Origin: Hallella multisaccharivorax DSM 17128
GTDB lineage: Bacteria; Bacteroidota; Bacteroidia; Bacteroidales; Bacteroidaceae
Reading direction: 5' to 3'
NCBI RefSeq assembly: GCF_000218235.1
Contig: NZ_GL945017.1
Span: forward strand, 870,040-934,039
DNA: 64,000 nucleotides
Shown: in pieces, positions 26,297 to 34,664 of the stretch
Position numbering within the stretch: the first letter of the stretch is position 1
How the letters are laid out: each line of letters starts with the position of its first letter
Notes under the pieces: generated by a model
Database searches by the model: none
What the model was told of the DNA's origin: nothing
Seen by the model: only the letters and a program-made list of their open reading frames with translations
Program-made: the position numbers and the translations under genes

Positions 26297-29200
26297 TTAG
26301 AAATTGACACTCAGACTCATCGTGTAGCTTCTCGGTGTGCGCACCAGTGTTTGACCGCTATATGGGTCTACACCCTCAGGATCGATGTTCTTGGAGTTGC
26401 GCGCCCACGTGAAAACGTTGTTCATCTGCACGCGCAGACGTAGACCACCAACACCGATCCGCTTGCAGAGCTCAGGAGGGAACGTATAACCGAGGACAAG
26501 GGTGCGCATCTTCATATAGTCGGCATGCACCACGTTGATATCGAAGGACGCCGGGTCATCGTCATACATGCGCATGTTGTAGGCAGGACGTCCGCTGGCA
26601 AGATAAGCCGTGGGGTCACTGCTGTGCCAGTAGTTGAGCATGCTGCTGTAGACTGGCTCAGTGTACTCGCTGCTCATTTGGATTGTCCAGTCGCTGGCAT
26701 TGATCCGCATGTAATGACCGAGATAGCAAACCATCATGGCTGAGAGTGAGAAGCCGCGCCAGGTGATGGTTGGCGTCAGCGATGCGCTCACTTTGGGATC
26801 GAGTGATCCGCTGTAAACGGCGTCGACAGCCTCAAAACTGCTCTCATAGGTGGCTGCGGCGATCTTGGTACCGTCTGTCTTGATGAAGTAACACTGTTGG
26901 TTGCCATCTTCGTCGAGAGCGATGCCGCCATAGCGAAGACTGTAGAGAGAGTGAACAGGCTTGTTGAGATGATAGGTACTGCTCTTGAGGGCCTCGTAGC
27001 CACTCGTGATCTCATGATTGATGGCTGTCACCTTGTTGCTGTTATAAGCAATGGAGAAGTCAGCGCCCACGCCCCAATCCTCACGGCGGCGAGCACGCAG
27101 AATGTCAGCAGTCAACTGTAGCTCCACACCTTGGTTGCGAATCTTGGCGTTGTTGATGGTAAGCTCGTCCCAGCCGATTGTCGGGTCAACATCCGTCGTT
27201 GAAAGGACATCCGATGAGTTTTTCAGGTAATAGTCGAGAGAGCCGCGCAGCCCGTTGTTGAAGAGACTGAAGTCGGCACCGATATTCCAGGATGCCGTCT
27301 TCTCCCAGCGCAGCTGATCGTTAGGCGGTGTGACTAAGGTGGCTTTTTTGCCGCCGTATATATACTCGGTTGAGATCTTTGCGGTCAGGTAAGAGGTGTA
27401 GTTGCTGTTGATGTTACCGGTCAGACCACAGCTGGCGCGCAGTTTCAGCATGTTTATCCACGAGATGTCCTTCATCCATTTCTCATTGTTGATATTCCAA
27501 CCTGCACCTACAGACCACAACGGACGTCCACGGAACTTTGGGTCGCTGCCGAAGAGGTCTGCCTTGTCGACACGATAAGAGGCTGACAAGCTGTAGCGAC
27601 TGTCGTAAATGTAGTTGCCCGTGAAATAATAGGAATAGAACCTGTGGAGATAGTCTGATGAAGAGAAATCATTGATTCTATAGCCGGTAGGAGAGTAAGC
27701 ATCCGAGATGTCGGAATGCTGAAGCTTGTACATATCATAGAGGTTGGTCATGTAGGTGGAGTTAGTCTGCGTCTGATCATCATAACCGACCTGCTCATTG
27801 CTTGTAGACCGGCTGTGCGTCTGACGAAACTCGAAACCGGCGACTCCTTCAATGGCATGCTTCTCAGTAAAGATGTGGTTATAGGTTGCCTGTGTGCGGA
27901 AGGTATAATAGCCACCGTCTAAGGTATAGAGGTCGAGCAGTCCGCCCCCGGGCAGATAATGCTTGCCTTTATAAGTATAGAGGTTGTAGAGGTGGCGCAT
28001 GGTATAGGAGTCGGCATCATAGAGCCCTTCCCGTTTGGTATAGCGGTCCTCGTACTGGAACTGTCCGCTGACATCCAAACCGTCAATAGGGTGAACGTCC
28101 AGTTTCACGTAAGGACGGAGCAATGTACTGCGCGTATGGCGGAAGTTGTGATGGATTTCATCCTGAAGTACGAAAGCCTCGCTCTTCAGTCCGTAGCTGC
28201 TATTGCTCAGGTTGGGTTCGTTGAGATCCACAACACCTTTGCGAGCCAGCGCTGTGCCGTCTTCCGCCCACATCGTCTCGTAGTTGTTGAAAGAGTTGAT
28301 GCCTTCTAAACCGAACATATCCATGCGGCTCTTTGATCGCTCGCTCTCTACATAGAGGCCGAAAGACATGTTCATCCATGAGGTTATATTCAGCAGTCCG
28401 TCATAGTTGCCCGTGAGCGTACGGTCGTATAAGCCTGTCGTCCCCGTGTTGTCCGATTTGAAGTTGACGCTGATAGAGGAGTTGAGATGTTTGCCTTTCG
28501 TACGTAGAGCAAGGTTGTATTGCTGGATTATCTGGTGACGCAGCATCAGGTCTTGCCATTCTTTCTTATAGTTGTGTGTGCTCCACTTGTTCTTGGTAGC
28601 AGTGAAGTCGTCATCGGAAATGGTACCTTTATAGTGATGCATCAACAATTGCATCATCGGAGAATAACCACATCCTTTATATCTGTCGAAACTGCTTTTG
28701 AGACTGTTGAAGGCGTCTTCGTCGTTCTTGAACAGATAGTTGAAGTTGTCATCCATCAGTTCAATCTCTTCCGCTGCCGAGGCATAGCCGAAGTTGCTGT
28801 GGTCAGATTTCTCCGAGATATTGAGGTCTGCGTTGAAGTCGGCCTGCAGCTTTTCTTTCGTAGCTTTCTTTGTCACGACGACGATGACACCGTTGGAGGC
28901 ACGCGCGCCATAGATGGCTGCTGCAGCGGCATCCTTGAGCACGGTGATGGAAGAGATATCGTAGGGGTTGATGTCCTCAAGACTGCCAGAGATAGGCAGA
29001 CCGTTGACAACGATCAGTGGGGAGGTACTTGCCGAGAGCGTACTGATACCACGGATAGCTATCTGATTGGTTACGCCATTGTCGTATTTCACGAGTCCTG
29101 CGATCTTGCCTTCGAGGTTACTTGTCACGTCGCCCGTATAACGGTTGTCCAGATCTTTCTCTGTGATCTGTTGGAAGGCGCCGGTGGCATCTTCACGTTT

Positions 29201-29797
29201 CAAGGTCTGATAACCGGTAACGATGACATCGTTGAGCGTGTGATCGTCGTGCTGGAGAATGATCTTCACGGAGCCCGCACTCGCTTTGCGACGCAAAGTC
29301 TTCATGCCGAGATAACTGTATTCTATCACGGAACCAGCCGGCACGTCGCTCAGTCGGAAGTGTCCGTTCTGATCCGTGATGGTGCCGAGCGAAGTTCCTG
29401 CAATGCGTACACTGGCCCCGATGAGAGGCTCGCCATTGTCGTCTAAGAGTTCACCACAAACTTCTCCATTCTGTAGCGGCTTATCGGCCTGTGCTTTCTT
29501 TAGGGTGATGATTTGTCCTCTGACGACAGCCGTCAGACCTTTACCGGCGATGAGACGGTTGACGGCCGCGGGGACATCAAGGTCGTTGATATCAGCAGAG
29601 ACCTGAATGTCCTTCAAATCGGAATAGTTGTAGTTGATTTTGTAATAACCGTTCTGCTTCTCCATCTCATAGAGCGCCGTTGGCAAGGAGATGGCGTTGT
29701 TTTTGAGCGTCACTCTCTTTCCCTGGGCTGCAGCTTGCATGACGAATATAAACAGACAACACAACAGAAGCAATACTTTCTTTCGATTTCTCTTCAT
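26297..29797 (-). CDS. SusC/RagA-type TonB-dependent receptor with N-terminal STN domain
   Basis: Outer-membrane transporter of 1166 residues. In order: signal peptide (1-25), STN domain (about 28-97, from VTLKNNAISLPTALYEME), carboxypeptidase-regulatory-like beta domain (about 110-190), TonB plug (about 195-320, with the TALKDAAAAAIYGARASNG-type signature) and a 22-strand barrel to the C-terminus, ending YTMSLSVNF. The STN domain is the part that signals to a FecR anti-sigma factor, and exactly such a pair lies upstream. Thus ligand uptake probably induces its own operon. The ligand is unknown. Confidence 0.95.
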   Translation of the reverse strand: MKRNRKKVLLLLCCLFIFVMQAAAQGKRVTLKNNAISLPTALYEMEKQNGYYKINYNYSDLKDIQVSADINDLDVPAAVNRLIAGKGLTAVVRGQIITLKKAQADKPLQNGEVCGELLDDNGEPLIGASVRIAGTSLGTITDQNGHFRLSDVPAGSVIEYSYLGMKTLRRKASAGSVKIILQHDDHTLNDVIVTGYQTLKREDATGAFQQITEKDLDNRYTGDVTSNLEGKIAGLVKYDNGVTNQIAIRGISTLSASTSPLIVVNGLPISGSLEDINPYDISSITVLKDAAAAAIYGARASNGVIVVVTKKATKEKLQADFNADLNISEKSDHSNFGYASAAEEIELMDDNFNYLFKNDEDAFNSLKSSFDRYKGCGYSPMMQLLMHHYKGTISDDDFTATKNKWSTHNYKKEWQDLMLRHQIIQQYNLALRTKGKHLNSSISVNFKSDNTGTTGLYDRTLTGNYDGLLNITSWMNMSFGLYVESERSKSRMDMFGLEGINSFNNYETMWAEDGTALARKGVVDLNEPNLSNSSYGLKSEAFVLQDEIHHNFRHTRSTLLRPYVKLDVHPIDGLDVSGQFQYEDRYTKREGLYDADSYTMRHLYNLYTYKGKHYLPGGGLLDLYTLDGGYYTFRTQATYNHIFTEKHAIEGVAGFEFRQTHSRSTSNEQVGYDDQTQTNSTYMTNLYDMYKLQHSDISDAYSPTGYRINDFSSSDYLHRFYSYYFTGNYIYDSRYSLSASYRVDKADLFGSDPKFRGRPLWSVGAGWNINNEKWMKDISWINMLKLRASCGLTGNINSNYTSYLTAKISTEYIYGGKKATLVTPPNDQLRWEKTASWNIGADFSLFNNGLRGSLDYYLKNSSDVLSTTDVDPTIGWDELTINNAKIRNQGVELQLTADILRARRREDWGVGADFSIAYNSNKVTAINHEITSGYEALKSSTYHLNKPVHSLYSLRYGGIALDEDGNQQCYFIKTDGTKIAAATYESSFEAVDAVYSGSLDPKVSASLTPTITWRGFSLSAMMVCYLGHYMRINASDWTIQMSSEYTEPVYSSMLNYWHSSDPTAYLASGRPAYNMRMYDDDPASFDINVVHADYMKMRTLVLGYTFPPELCKRIGVGGLRLRVQMNNVFTWARNSKNIDPEGVDPYSGQTLVRTPRSYTMSLSVNF

Positions 29798-29897
29798 TTA
29801 CACTGTTATTTATTTGATGATTTAACTTACGCCTTTTCACTTATTACTTTAAAATAGTAAAAAGTGGACATAAAAAGAGAAGAAAATGTGAAAAAAG

Positions 29898-30893
29898 TTA
29901 TCTTACAGTGATTGCTCCGTCGCATAGCTCCACTTGAACGCCATCGATATCGTCAAGGTCTTGCAAGGTCTTAGTGAGTGTCGCCTTTCTGCTTCCGACA
30001 AAATGTATCTGCATGTTTATGTTGGCTGTCTGCTCAATGACGACATTCACTCCATACCAGCGTGCTATCTCGCGGATGACATCTTTCAAGGCTGTCTGGT
30101 GGAAATAGAACAGTCCCTCTTTCCATTGAGTTAGAGGGTAGGTATCGACGGTGGACAATTCGCAGCCTGTGTTCTTGATGGTTAACTGCCGGGAGTGCAG
30201 TAAAGTATAATCTTTGTTGTTTGCCATGACGCTCACACTTCCACTGACAACACTTATGCAGACGGGTCTCCCGGAATAAGAACGGATGTTGAAAGCGGTG
30301 CCGAGGTCTCGGACGGTGATGCCTTCCGTATCGATGATGAAAGGATGCTGCGCATCGTGCTTAACCTCAAAATAACCCTCACCTTGCAGCATAACCTTCC
30401 TTGTACCATTGGACAACGGTGTATATGCCAACTTGCTCTCTGCATTCAACCATACAGAAGATCCGTCGGGGAGCTGAGCGTGGCGTATCTCGGCTCTTGC
30501 CGTCTTTATGTTGATTGCCGGAGAAGAGGTTGTGGCGTTAGGCGAGCTCGTCGATGACTGTGTTTGGGGAAGAGAGCTGCCTCGATGGGCCGTCGTTGTC
30601 TTCACTCGTTGGGCTATCGGGGAATGAACTTTTGGAGAGGTATGGGATGTCGATAACTGGACACTTGGGAACAAAAGACGGATGATGAGGAAAATCGCTG
30701 CGACAGCTGCTATGCCTTTCAGGGTATAGCTTACCCATTGGAGTTTGGGTGTATTATGCTCTTCCTCTTCTGCGGTAGGAGATGCAAGGTGCAACCGGGC
30801 AGAGAGATTCTGCCAGGCTTCGTCTATATCCGGCTTGGGCGCTTGCCCGCGCTGAAGCGCCTTGCGTAATATGTTCTTGCTTTTCTCGCTCAT
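29898..30893 (-). CDS. FecR-family anti-sigma factor
   Basis: Inner-membrane regulator of 331 residues. A cytoplasmic N-terminal region (1-55) binds the sigma factor, one membrane helix lies at about 56-76, and a proline/serine-rich linker (about 80-130) precedes the periplasmic FecR domain with the typical RAEIRHAQLPDGSSVWLNAESKL stretch in two parts and a C-terminal DUF4974-like segment (ALKDVIREIARWYGVNV). It would hold the ECF sigma factor inactive until the STN domain of the downstream receptor signals. It lies 89 bp downstream of the sigma gene. Confidence 0.93.
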   Translation of the reverse strand: MSEKSKNILRKALQRGQAPKPDIDEAWQNLSARLHLASPTAEEEEHNTPKLQWVSYTLKGIAAVAAIFLIIRLLFPSVQLSTSHTSPKVHSPIAQRVKTTTAHRGSSLPQTQSSTSSPNATTSSPAINIKTARAEIRHAQLPDGSSVWLNAESKLAYTPLSNGTRKVMLQGEGYFEVKHDAQHPFIIDTEGITVRDLGTAFNIRSYSGRPVCISVVSGSVSVMANNKDYTLLHSRQLTIKNTGCELSTVDTYPLTQWKEGLFYFHQTALKDVIREIARWYGVNVVIEQTANINMQIHFVGSRKATLTKTLQDLDDIDGVQVELCDGAITVR

Positions 30894-30982
30894 CTTTATC
30901 CCATTCTTGAATCTTTGTTTCTAAACGTATTTCCCGTTATTCTCTATCTTATACTCTATATAATATAATGAGTGGACAATCG

Positions 30983-31480
30983 TTACTCTTTTTTAACCCT
31001 TAATAGACTCCGGAGTGTCTTCAGACTGCGGTATACGCTTTTCTTCACACCGTCAATACTCATGGCAAACGCTTCGGCTGTCTTCTGGATGCTCATGCCT
31101 TGCTCGTATCGGGCGGCTAAGATCTTGCGGTTGCCGGGTGGAAGCTTCTCCAAGGCGTGTTGCAAGGCGATGATTTGTTCTTGAATCAAGGCTTCGGTGT
31201 CGTCATCAATGTTCAGAAGCGTGTCGTTGATGGGAGAAGCCTGTAACATTCCCTTGCCTTTTGCCAGGTCTATGGCACGGTTGCGGACGCAAACATAGAG
31301 ATAACTTTTGATGGTAGAGGCTTCCATGTCGCGGTGCCGTTGCCAGACAGAGGCAAAACAGTCGCTTACTACATCTTTGGACTGGTCACTGTCGCCAAGG
31401 ATGTCGTAGGCATAATAGTAGAGAGGCTCGTACAACTGACGAAAGATCTTCTCGAAAGATGTCTCTGTAAGCGCTGGCAT
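30983..31480 (-). CDS. ECF RNA polymerase sigma factor
   Basis: Sigma factor of 165 residues with region 2 (about 10-75; YYYAYDILGDSDQSKDVV) and region 4 (about 110-160; LPPGNRKILAARYEQGMSIQ and a helix-turn-helix). This is the FecI-like type common in Bacteroidetes, controlled by the FecR-like protein encoded behind it. The probable target is the promoter of the susC-like gene at 29797. A TAACTTTG box ends only about 8 bases before the ATG, which implies a very short or absent leader. Confidence 0.94.
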   Translation of the reverse strand: MPALTETSFEKIFRQLYEPLYYYAYDILGDSDQSKDVVSDCFASVWQRHRDMEASTIKSYLYVCVRNRAIDLAKGKGMLQASPINDTLLNIDDDTEALIQEQIIALQHALEKLPPGNRKILAARYEQGMSIQKTAEAFAMSIDGVKKSVYRSLKTLRSLLRVKKE

Positions 31481-31488
31481 AACAAATG

Positions 31489-31496
31489 CAAAGTTA
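31489..31496 (-). promoter_or_regulatory. -7 element of the ECF sigma gene
   Basis: TAACTTTG on the minus strand, 8 bases before the start codon at 31480. Initiation at the normal distance would fall within a few bases of the ATG. No good TTTG is seen at the -33 position. Confidence 0.5.
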
Positions 31497-31606
31497 CGAC
31501 AATTTCTTGTAATAAAATCTATAATGGCGTTTTAAACATCCGTTATGTAAGAATATGAAATATTCTTTCAGGAATACATATTATCGGCAAAATAATGTGA
31601 TAATTG

Positions 31607-31638
31607 TTTCCTTATCTCCATCATTTTCGTTAAATTTG
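31607..31638 (+). promoter_or_regulatory. Promoter of proA-argF'
   Basis: TTTC (31607-31610), 20 bases, TAAATTTG (31631-31638). One mismatch in the -33 element. It allows the second half of the proline/arginine genes to be expressed independently of the argR-led operon. Confidence 0.65.
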
Positions 31639-31672
31639 CAAGCAGAAGACAACCATAGGGAAAGAATATATA

Positions 31673-32923
31673 ATGATTTTGAAAGATACATTCAAAGCCG
31701 TTAAGGAGGCATCGAAAATGCTGGTGCTTCTCAGCGATGAGCAGCGCAATGGGATTCTCAATGCCGTTGCCGATGCAATAGATGTCCATCAAAACGAGAT
31801 ATTGAAAGCCAATGCCGAGGATTTGGGAAAGGCTGGTGAGGACTATGCTTTCTACGACCGTCTGCTCCTGACGTCTCAGCGGCTGCGGGAGATAGCCGGT
31901 GATATGCGGCACGTGGCTACCCTTCCTTCACCGCTCGGCCGCGTGCTGAAAGACAAGACGCTGGACAACGGCCTGCATCTGAGACGTGTCAGCGTGCCTT
32001 TCGGCGTCATAGGTATGATCTTCGAGGCACGGCCTAACGTAACGTTCGATGTCTTCTCGCTCTGTTTCAAGAGTGGCAATGCTGCTGTGCTGAAAGGTGG
32101 AAAGGAGGCCGACGGTACAAACCGGGCTGCCGTGGCAGTCATCCATGAGGTGCTTAACAGATATGGTGTCAATACGCATGTCGTTGAGCTCTTGCCTGCA
32201 ACGCATGAGGCCACGGGGGCGATGCTCACGGCGGCAGGTTATATTGACCTTTGTATCCCGCGTGGCAGCAAGCGGCTTATCAGTTTTGTGCGCGACACAG
32301 CAAAGGTGCCGGTCATCGAGACGGGTGCCGGTGTAGTGCATTGCTATTTCGATGAGAGCGGCGACCTGGAGATGGGCAGACGCATTGTTGACAATGCAAA
32401 GACGCGTCGATGCACAGTCTGTAACACGCTCGACACCTTATTAATCAACAGTCACCGTTTGCAGGATCTACCGGCACTTGTTGCTCCTATGGCACCCAAA
32501 AGTGTGAAGCTTCATGCTGACAGCCGTGCTTATGCGGCACTTGAAGGACACTATCCTGCAGAACTGTTAGAGAAGGTCAATGACCCTGATACATGGTACA
32601 CAGAATGGCTTAGCATGCAGATGGGTGTATGCACTGTGGACAGTCTCGATGAGGCGCTACGGCATATCGCCACTTATGGCAGCGGACACAGTGAGAGTAT
32701 CGTTACGGAGGAAAAAGCCAATGCCCGACGCTTTGAACAGATGGTGGATGCCGCCTGTGTCTACGTCAATGCTCCGACGAGTTTTACTGACGGTGCACAG
32801 TTCGGTTTGGGTGCGGAGATAGGAATCTCCACACAGAAGCTTGGTGCACGCGGGCCGATGGCCTTAGAGGAGATAACGACCTACAAATGGCTGATTGAGG
32901 GGAAAGGACAGATCAGAATGTGA
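31673..32923 (+). CDS. proA: Gamma-glutamyl phosphate reductase
   Basis: Enzyme of 416 residues that reduces glutamyl 5-phosphate to the semialdehyde in proline synthesis. It has the aldehyde-dehydrogenase-like fold with FGVIGMIFEARPNVTFD (110-126), VLKGGKEADGTNRAAV and the catalytic cysteine C250 in TRRCTVCNTLDTLL, followed by VYVNAPTSFTDGAQFGLGAE. It completes the pathway begun by proB, whose gene is 8.2 kb away on the other side of the Sus block. argF' follows 66 bp later in the same direction. Confidence 0.96.
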   Translation: MILKDTFKAVKEASKMLVLLSDEQRNGILNAVADAIDVHQNEILKANAEDLGKAGEDYAFYDRLLLTSQRLREIAGDMRHVATLPSPLGRVLKDKTLDNGLHLRRVSVPFGVIGMIFEARPNVTFDVFSLCFKSGNAAVLKGGKEADGTNRAAVAVIHEVLNRYGVNTHVVELLPATHEATGAMLTAAGYIDLCIPRGSKRLISFVRDTAKVPVIETGAGVVHCYFDESGDLEMGRRIVDNAKTRRCTVCNTLDTLLINSHRLQDLPALVAPMAPKSVKLHADSRAYAALEGHYPAELLEKVNDPDTWYTEWLSMQMGVCTVDSLDEALRHIATYGSGHSESIVTEEKANARRFEQMVDAACVYVNAPTSFTDGAQFGLGAEIGISTQKLGARGPMALEEITTYKWLIEGKGQIRM

Positions 32924-32961
32924 AATGTGGAGTGTTTAATACCATTCCACACTTGACATTT

Positions 32962-32974
32962 AATGTTTAACATT
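32962..32974. promoter_or_regulatory. Inverted repeat in front of argF'
   Basis: Perfect 13-base dyad AATGTTTAACATT, 15 bases before the ATG at 32990, behind a GTGGA...TCCAC inverted pair at about 32927-32949. It overlaps an in-frame ATG at 32963, which argues against that codon as the start. It could be a regulator site or leader structure; no factor can be named. Confidence 0.4.
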
Positions 32975-32989
32975 CAACGTTATAAAGAT

Positions 32990-33991
32990 ATGCGTACATT
33001 TTTCAACGTACAAGACATTGGAGACCTGGATGCTGCCTTGAAGGAAGCATTGGAGGTGAAAGAGAATCGGTTTGGCTGTCAGCAGTTGGGTAAGAACAAG
33101 ACGTTGCTGATGATTTTTTTCAACAACTCTCTTCGTACGCGCCTCTCCACGCAGAAGGCTGCGATGAACCTCGGCATGAACGTCATCGTGCTCGATGTCA
33201 ATGCCGGGGCATGGAAGTTGGAGACGGAGCGGGGTATCATCATGGATGGTGACAAGAGTGAGCATCTGCTTGAGGCTATTCCCGTGATGGGCTGTTACTG
33301 TGACATTATTGCCGTGCGCTCGTTTGCCGGGCTCAGGGACCGTGACTATGACTATGCCGAGACTATCGTCAATCAGTTTGTGAAATATTCGGGCCGTCCC
33401 GTAGTAGCCATGGAGACAGCAACGGTTCATCCTTTGCAGGCTTTCGCTGACCTTATCACCATTCATGAGAAATGGACGGAGCTGCAGAGTAATCCGGCTG
33501 CCAAGTGTACACATGACCGTCCGAAGGTCGTGATGACATGGGCTCCCCATTGCCGTGCGCTGCCTCAGGCTGTGCCAAATTCGTTTGCTCAGTGGATGAA
33601 TGCAGCCGATGTCGACTTCGTCATTGCGCAGCCTGAGGGTTACGAGCTTGACCCGATGTTCACGAAAGGAGCTAAGATCGAGTACGACCAGCATAAAGCA
33701 TTGGAAGACGCCGACTTTGTCTATGCCAAGAACTGGAGTTGCCCGGGTGTGAAGAGTCCTGCTGACTATGGCAAGATACTATCTAAGGATATGTCGTGGA
33801 CCATCGACGAGGAGCACATGTCGTGGACGAACAATGGTTATTTCATGCACTGCCTGCCTGTTCGTCGTGGTCTTATCGTGACCGATGAGGTCATCGAGAG
33901 CGACCGCAGCCTCGTCATTCCTGAGGCTGCCAACCGTGAGATCTCTGCCGAGGTGGTGCTCAAACGCGTGCTTGAAGGGCTTGAGGGCTGA
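32990..33991 (+). CDS. argF': N-succinylornithine-type carbamoyltransferase
   Basis: Transcarbamoylase of 333 residues of the branch that acts on N-acylated ornithine. It closely follows the Bacteroides succinylornithine enzyme: FFNNSLRTRLSTQKAA for the carbamoyl-phosphate loop (43-58), GAWKLETERGIIMDGDK, MTWAPH and HCLPVRRG. The start at 32990 matches the Bacteroides N-terminus (MxxFxxVQDIGDL). With that numbering residue 90 is serine (AGT). To my knowledge this position is proline in the B. fragilis succinylornithine enzyme and glutamate in the acetylornithine enzyme, where it sets specificity. The succinyl substrate is therefore likely but not assured. It is convergent with the lipoprotein gene at 33995, with three bases between the stops. 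Confidence 0.93.
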   Translation: MRTFFNVQDIGDLDAALKEALEVKENRFGCQQLGKNKTLLMIFFNNSLRTRLSTQKAAMNLGMNVIVLDVNAGAWKLETERGIIMDGDKSEHLLEAIPVMGCYCDIIAVRSFAGLRDRDYDYAETIVNQFVKYSGRPVVAMETATVHPLQAFADLITIHEKWTELQSNPAAKCTHDRPKVVMTWAPHCRALPQAVPNSFAQWMNAADVDFVIAQPEGYELDPMFTKGAKIEYDQHKALEDADFVYAKNWSCPGVKSPADYGKILSKDMSWTIDEEHMSWTNNGYFMHCLPVRRGLIVTDEVIESDRSLVIPEAANREISAEVVLKRVLEGLEG

Positions 33992-33994
33992 TGC

Positions 33995-34663
33995 TTACCA
34001 CGTGAATTCGCGGACAATCCATCCGCTGTAAGTATTCAATGACAATCGCACGCCGCTGCCGGTTGTCATTTTTTTTGTGGGGATACTGACATAAGTATCT
34101 ACCGTATAATATTGGGGGATACTGCCCTGATCGTGTACGAACCTGATATAATAGACGGGCTTCCCGCTTCTTTCTACGACGCTGTCGAGCACGGCTCCTA
34201 TCGTCTGCCCCCTGTTCTTGTCACCGGATGAACTTGTCTTGATGCCCACACAGAAGTTTAGATAGTTACCATTCTTGCTTTTCCATGCACTGATGAAGTT
34301 CACGGGGTCGGTGTGAATGGTGGACTTGGCAGGGACTTTCACGGGATTGAGCGTATAGACCATCTCTGCTGACAAAGGCTCCACGGTGGTAGAGTCGGTG
34401 CCATTGGCATACATATTATAATAAAGCATGGTGCGGCACAGGCTGTTGGGCGTCAGCTTCCAGTTGACTTGTAGTGGTTGCGTGAAAGTCAGGCTGGTGC
34501 CGTCATCAGTGATAGCCGACGTGATGCGCGCCTGATGGTCGGTCTTTCCCTCTACGAAATCGGTGCGCAAGTAGCTGTAGCGTGCATCACCGGTCTCGTA
34601 GACATTGTTGGTGCAGGCGACAAGAAGCGGGAAAAGGAAGATGAAAGAAAGAGTCCTTGACAC
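33995..34663 (-). CDS. Lipoprotein of unknown function (NigD-like), GTG start
   Basis: Predicted 222-residue lipoprotein. From a GTG at 34663 the protein begins with a signal peptide RTLSFIFLFPLLVAC whose lipobox is LVAC, then TNNVYETGDARYSYLRTDF. The frame is open further upstream, but that part overlaps the acyltransferase gene in another frame and lacks signal features. Only one base separates the acyltransferase stop from this GTG, so coupling is likely. It resembles a family of Bacteroidales lipoproteins of the NigD type by eye (mostly beta, HTDPVNF and DQGSIPQYYTVDTYVSIP segments). Function unknown. Confidence 0.7.
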   Translation of the reverse strand: MSRTLSFIFLFPLLVACTNNVYETGDARYSYLRTDFVEGKTDHQARITSAITDDGTSLTFTQPLQVNWKLTPNSLCRTMLYYNMYANGTDSTTVEPLSAEMVYTLNPVKVPAKSTIHTDPVNFISAWKSKNGNYLNFCVGIKTSSSGDKNRGQTIGAVLDSVVERSGKPVYYIRFVHDQGSIPQYYTVDTYVSIPTKKMTTGSGVRLSLNTYSGWIVREFTW

Positions 34664-34664
34664 C

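Noticed and set aside
28520..29446. Plus-strand frame of 308 codons inside the STN-type susC gene
   Set aside because: It is antisense to the carboxypeptidase-regulatory and plug domains, which are conserved; no protein family recognised.
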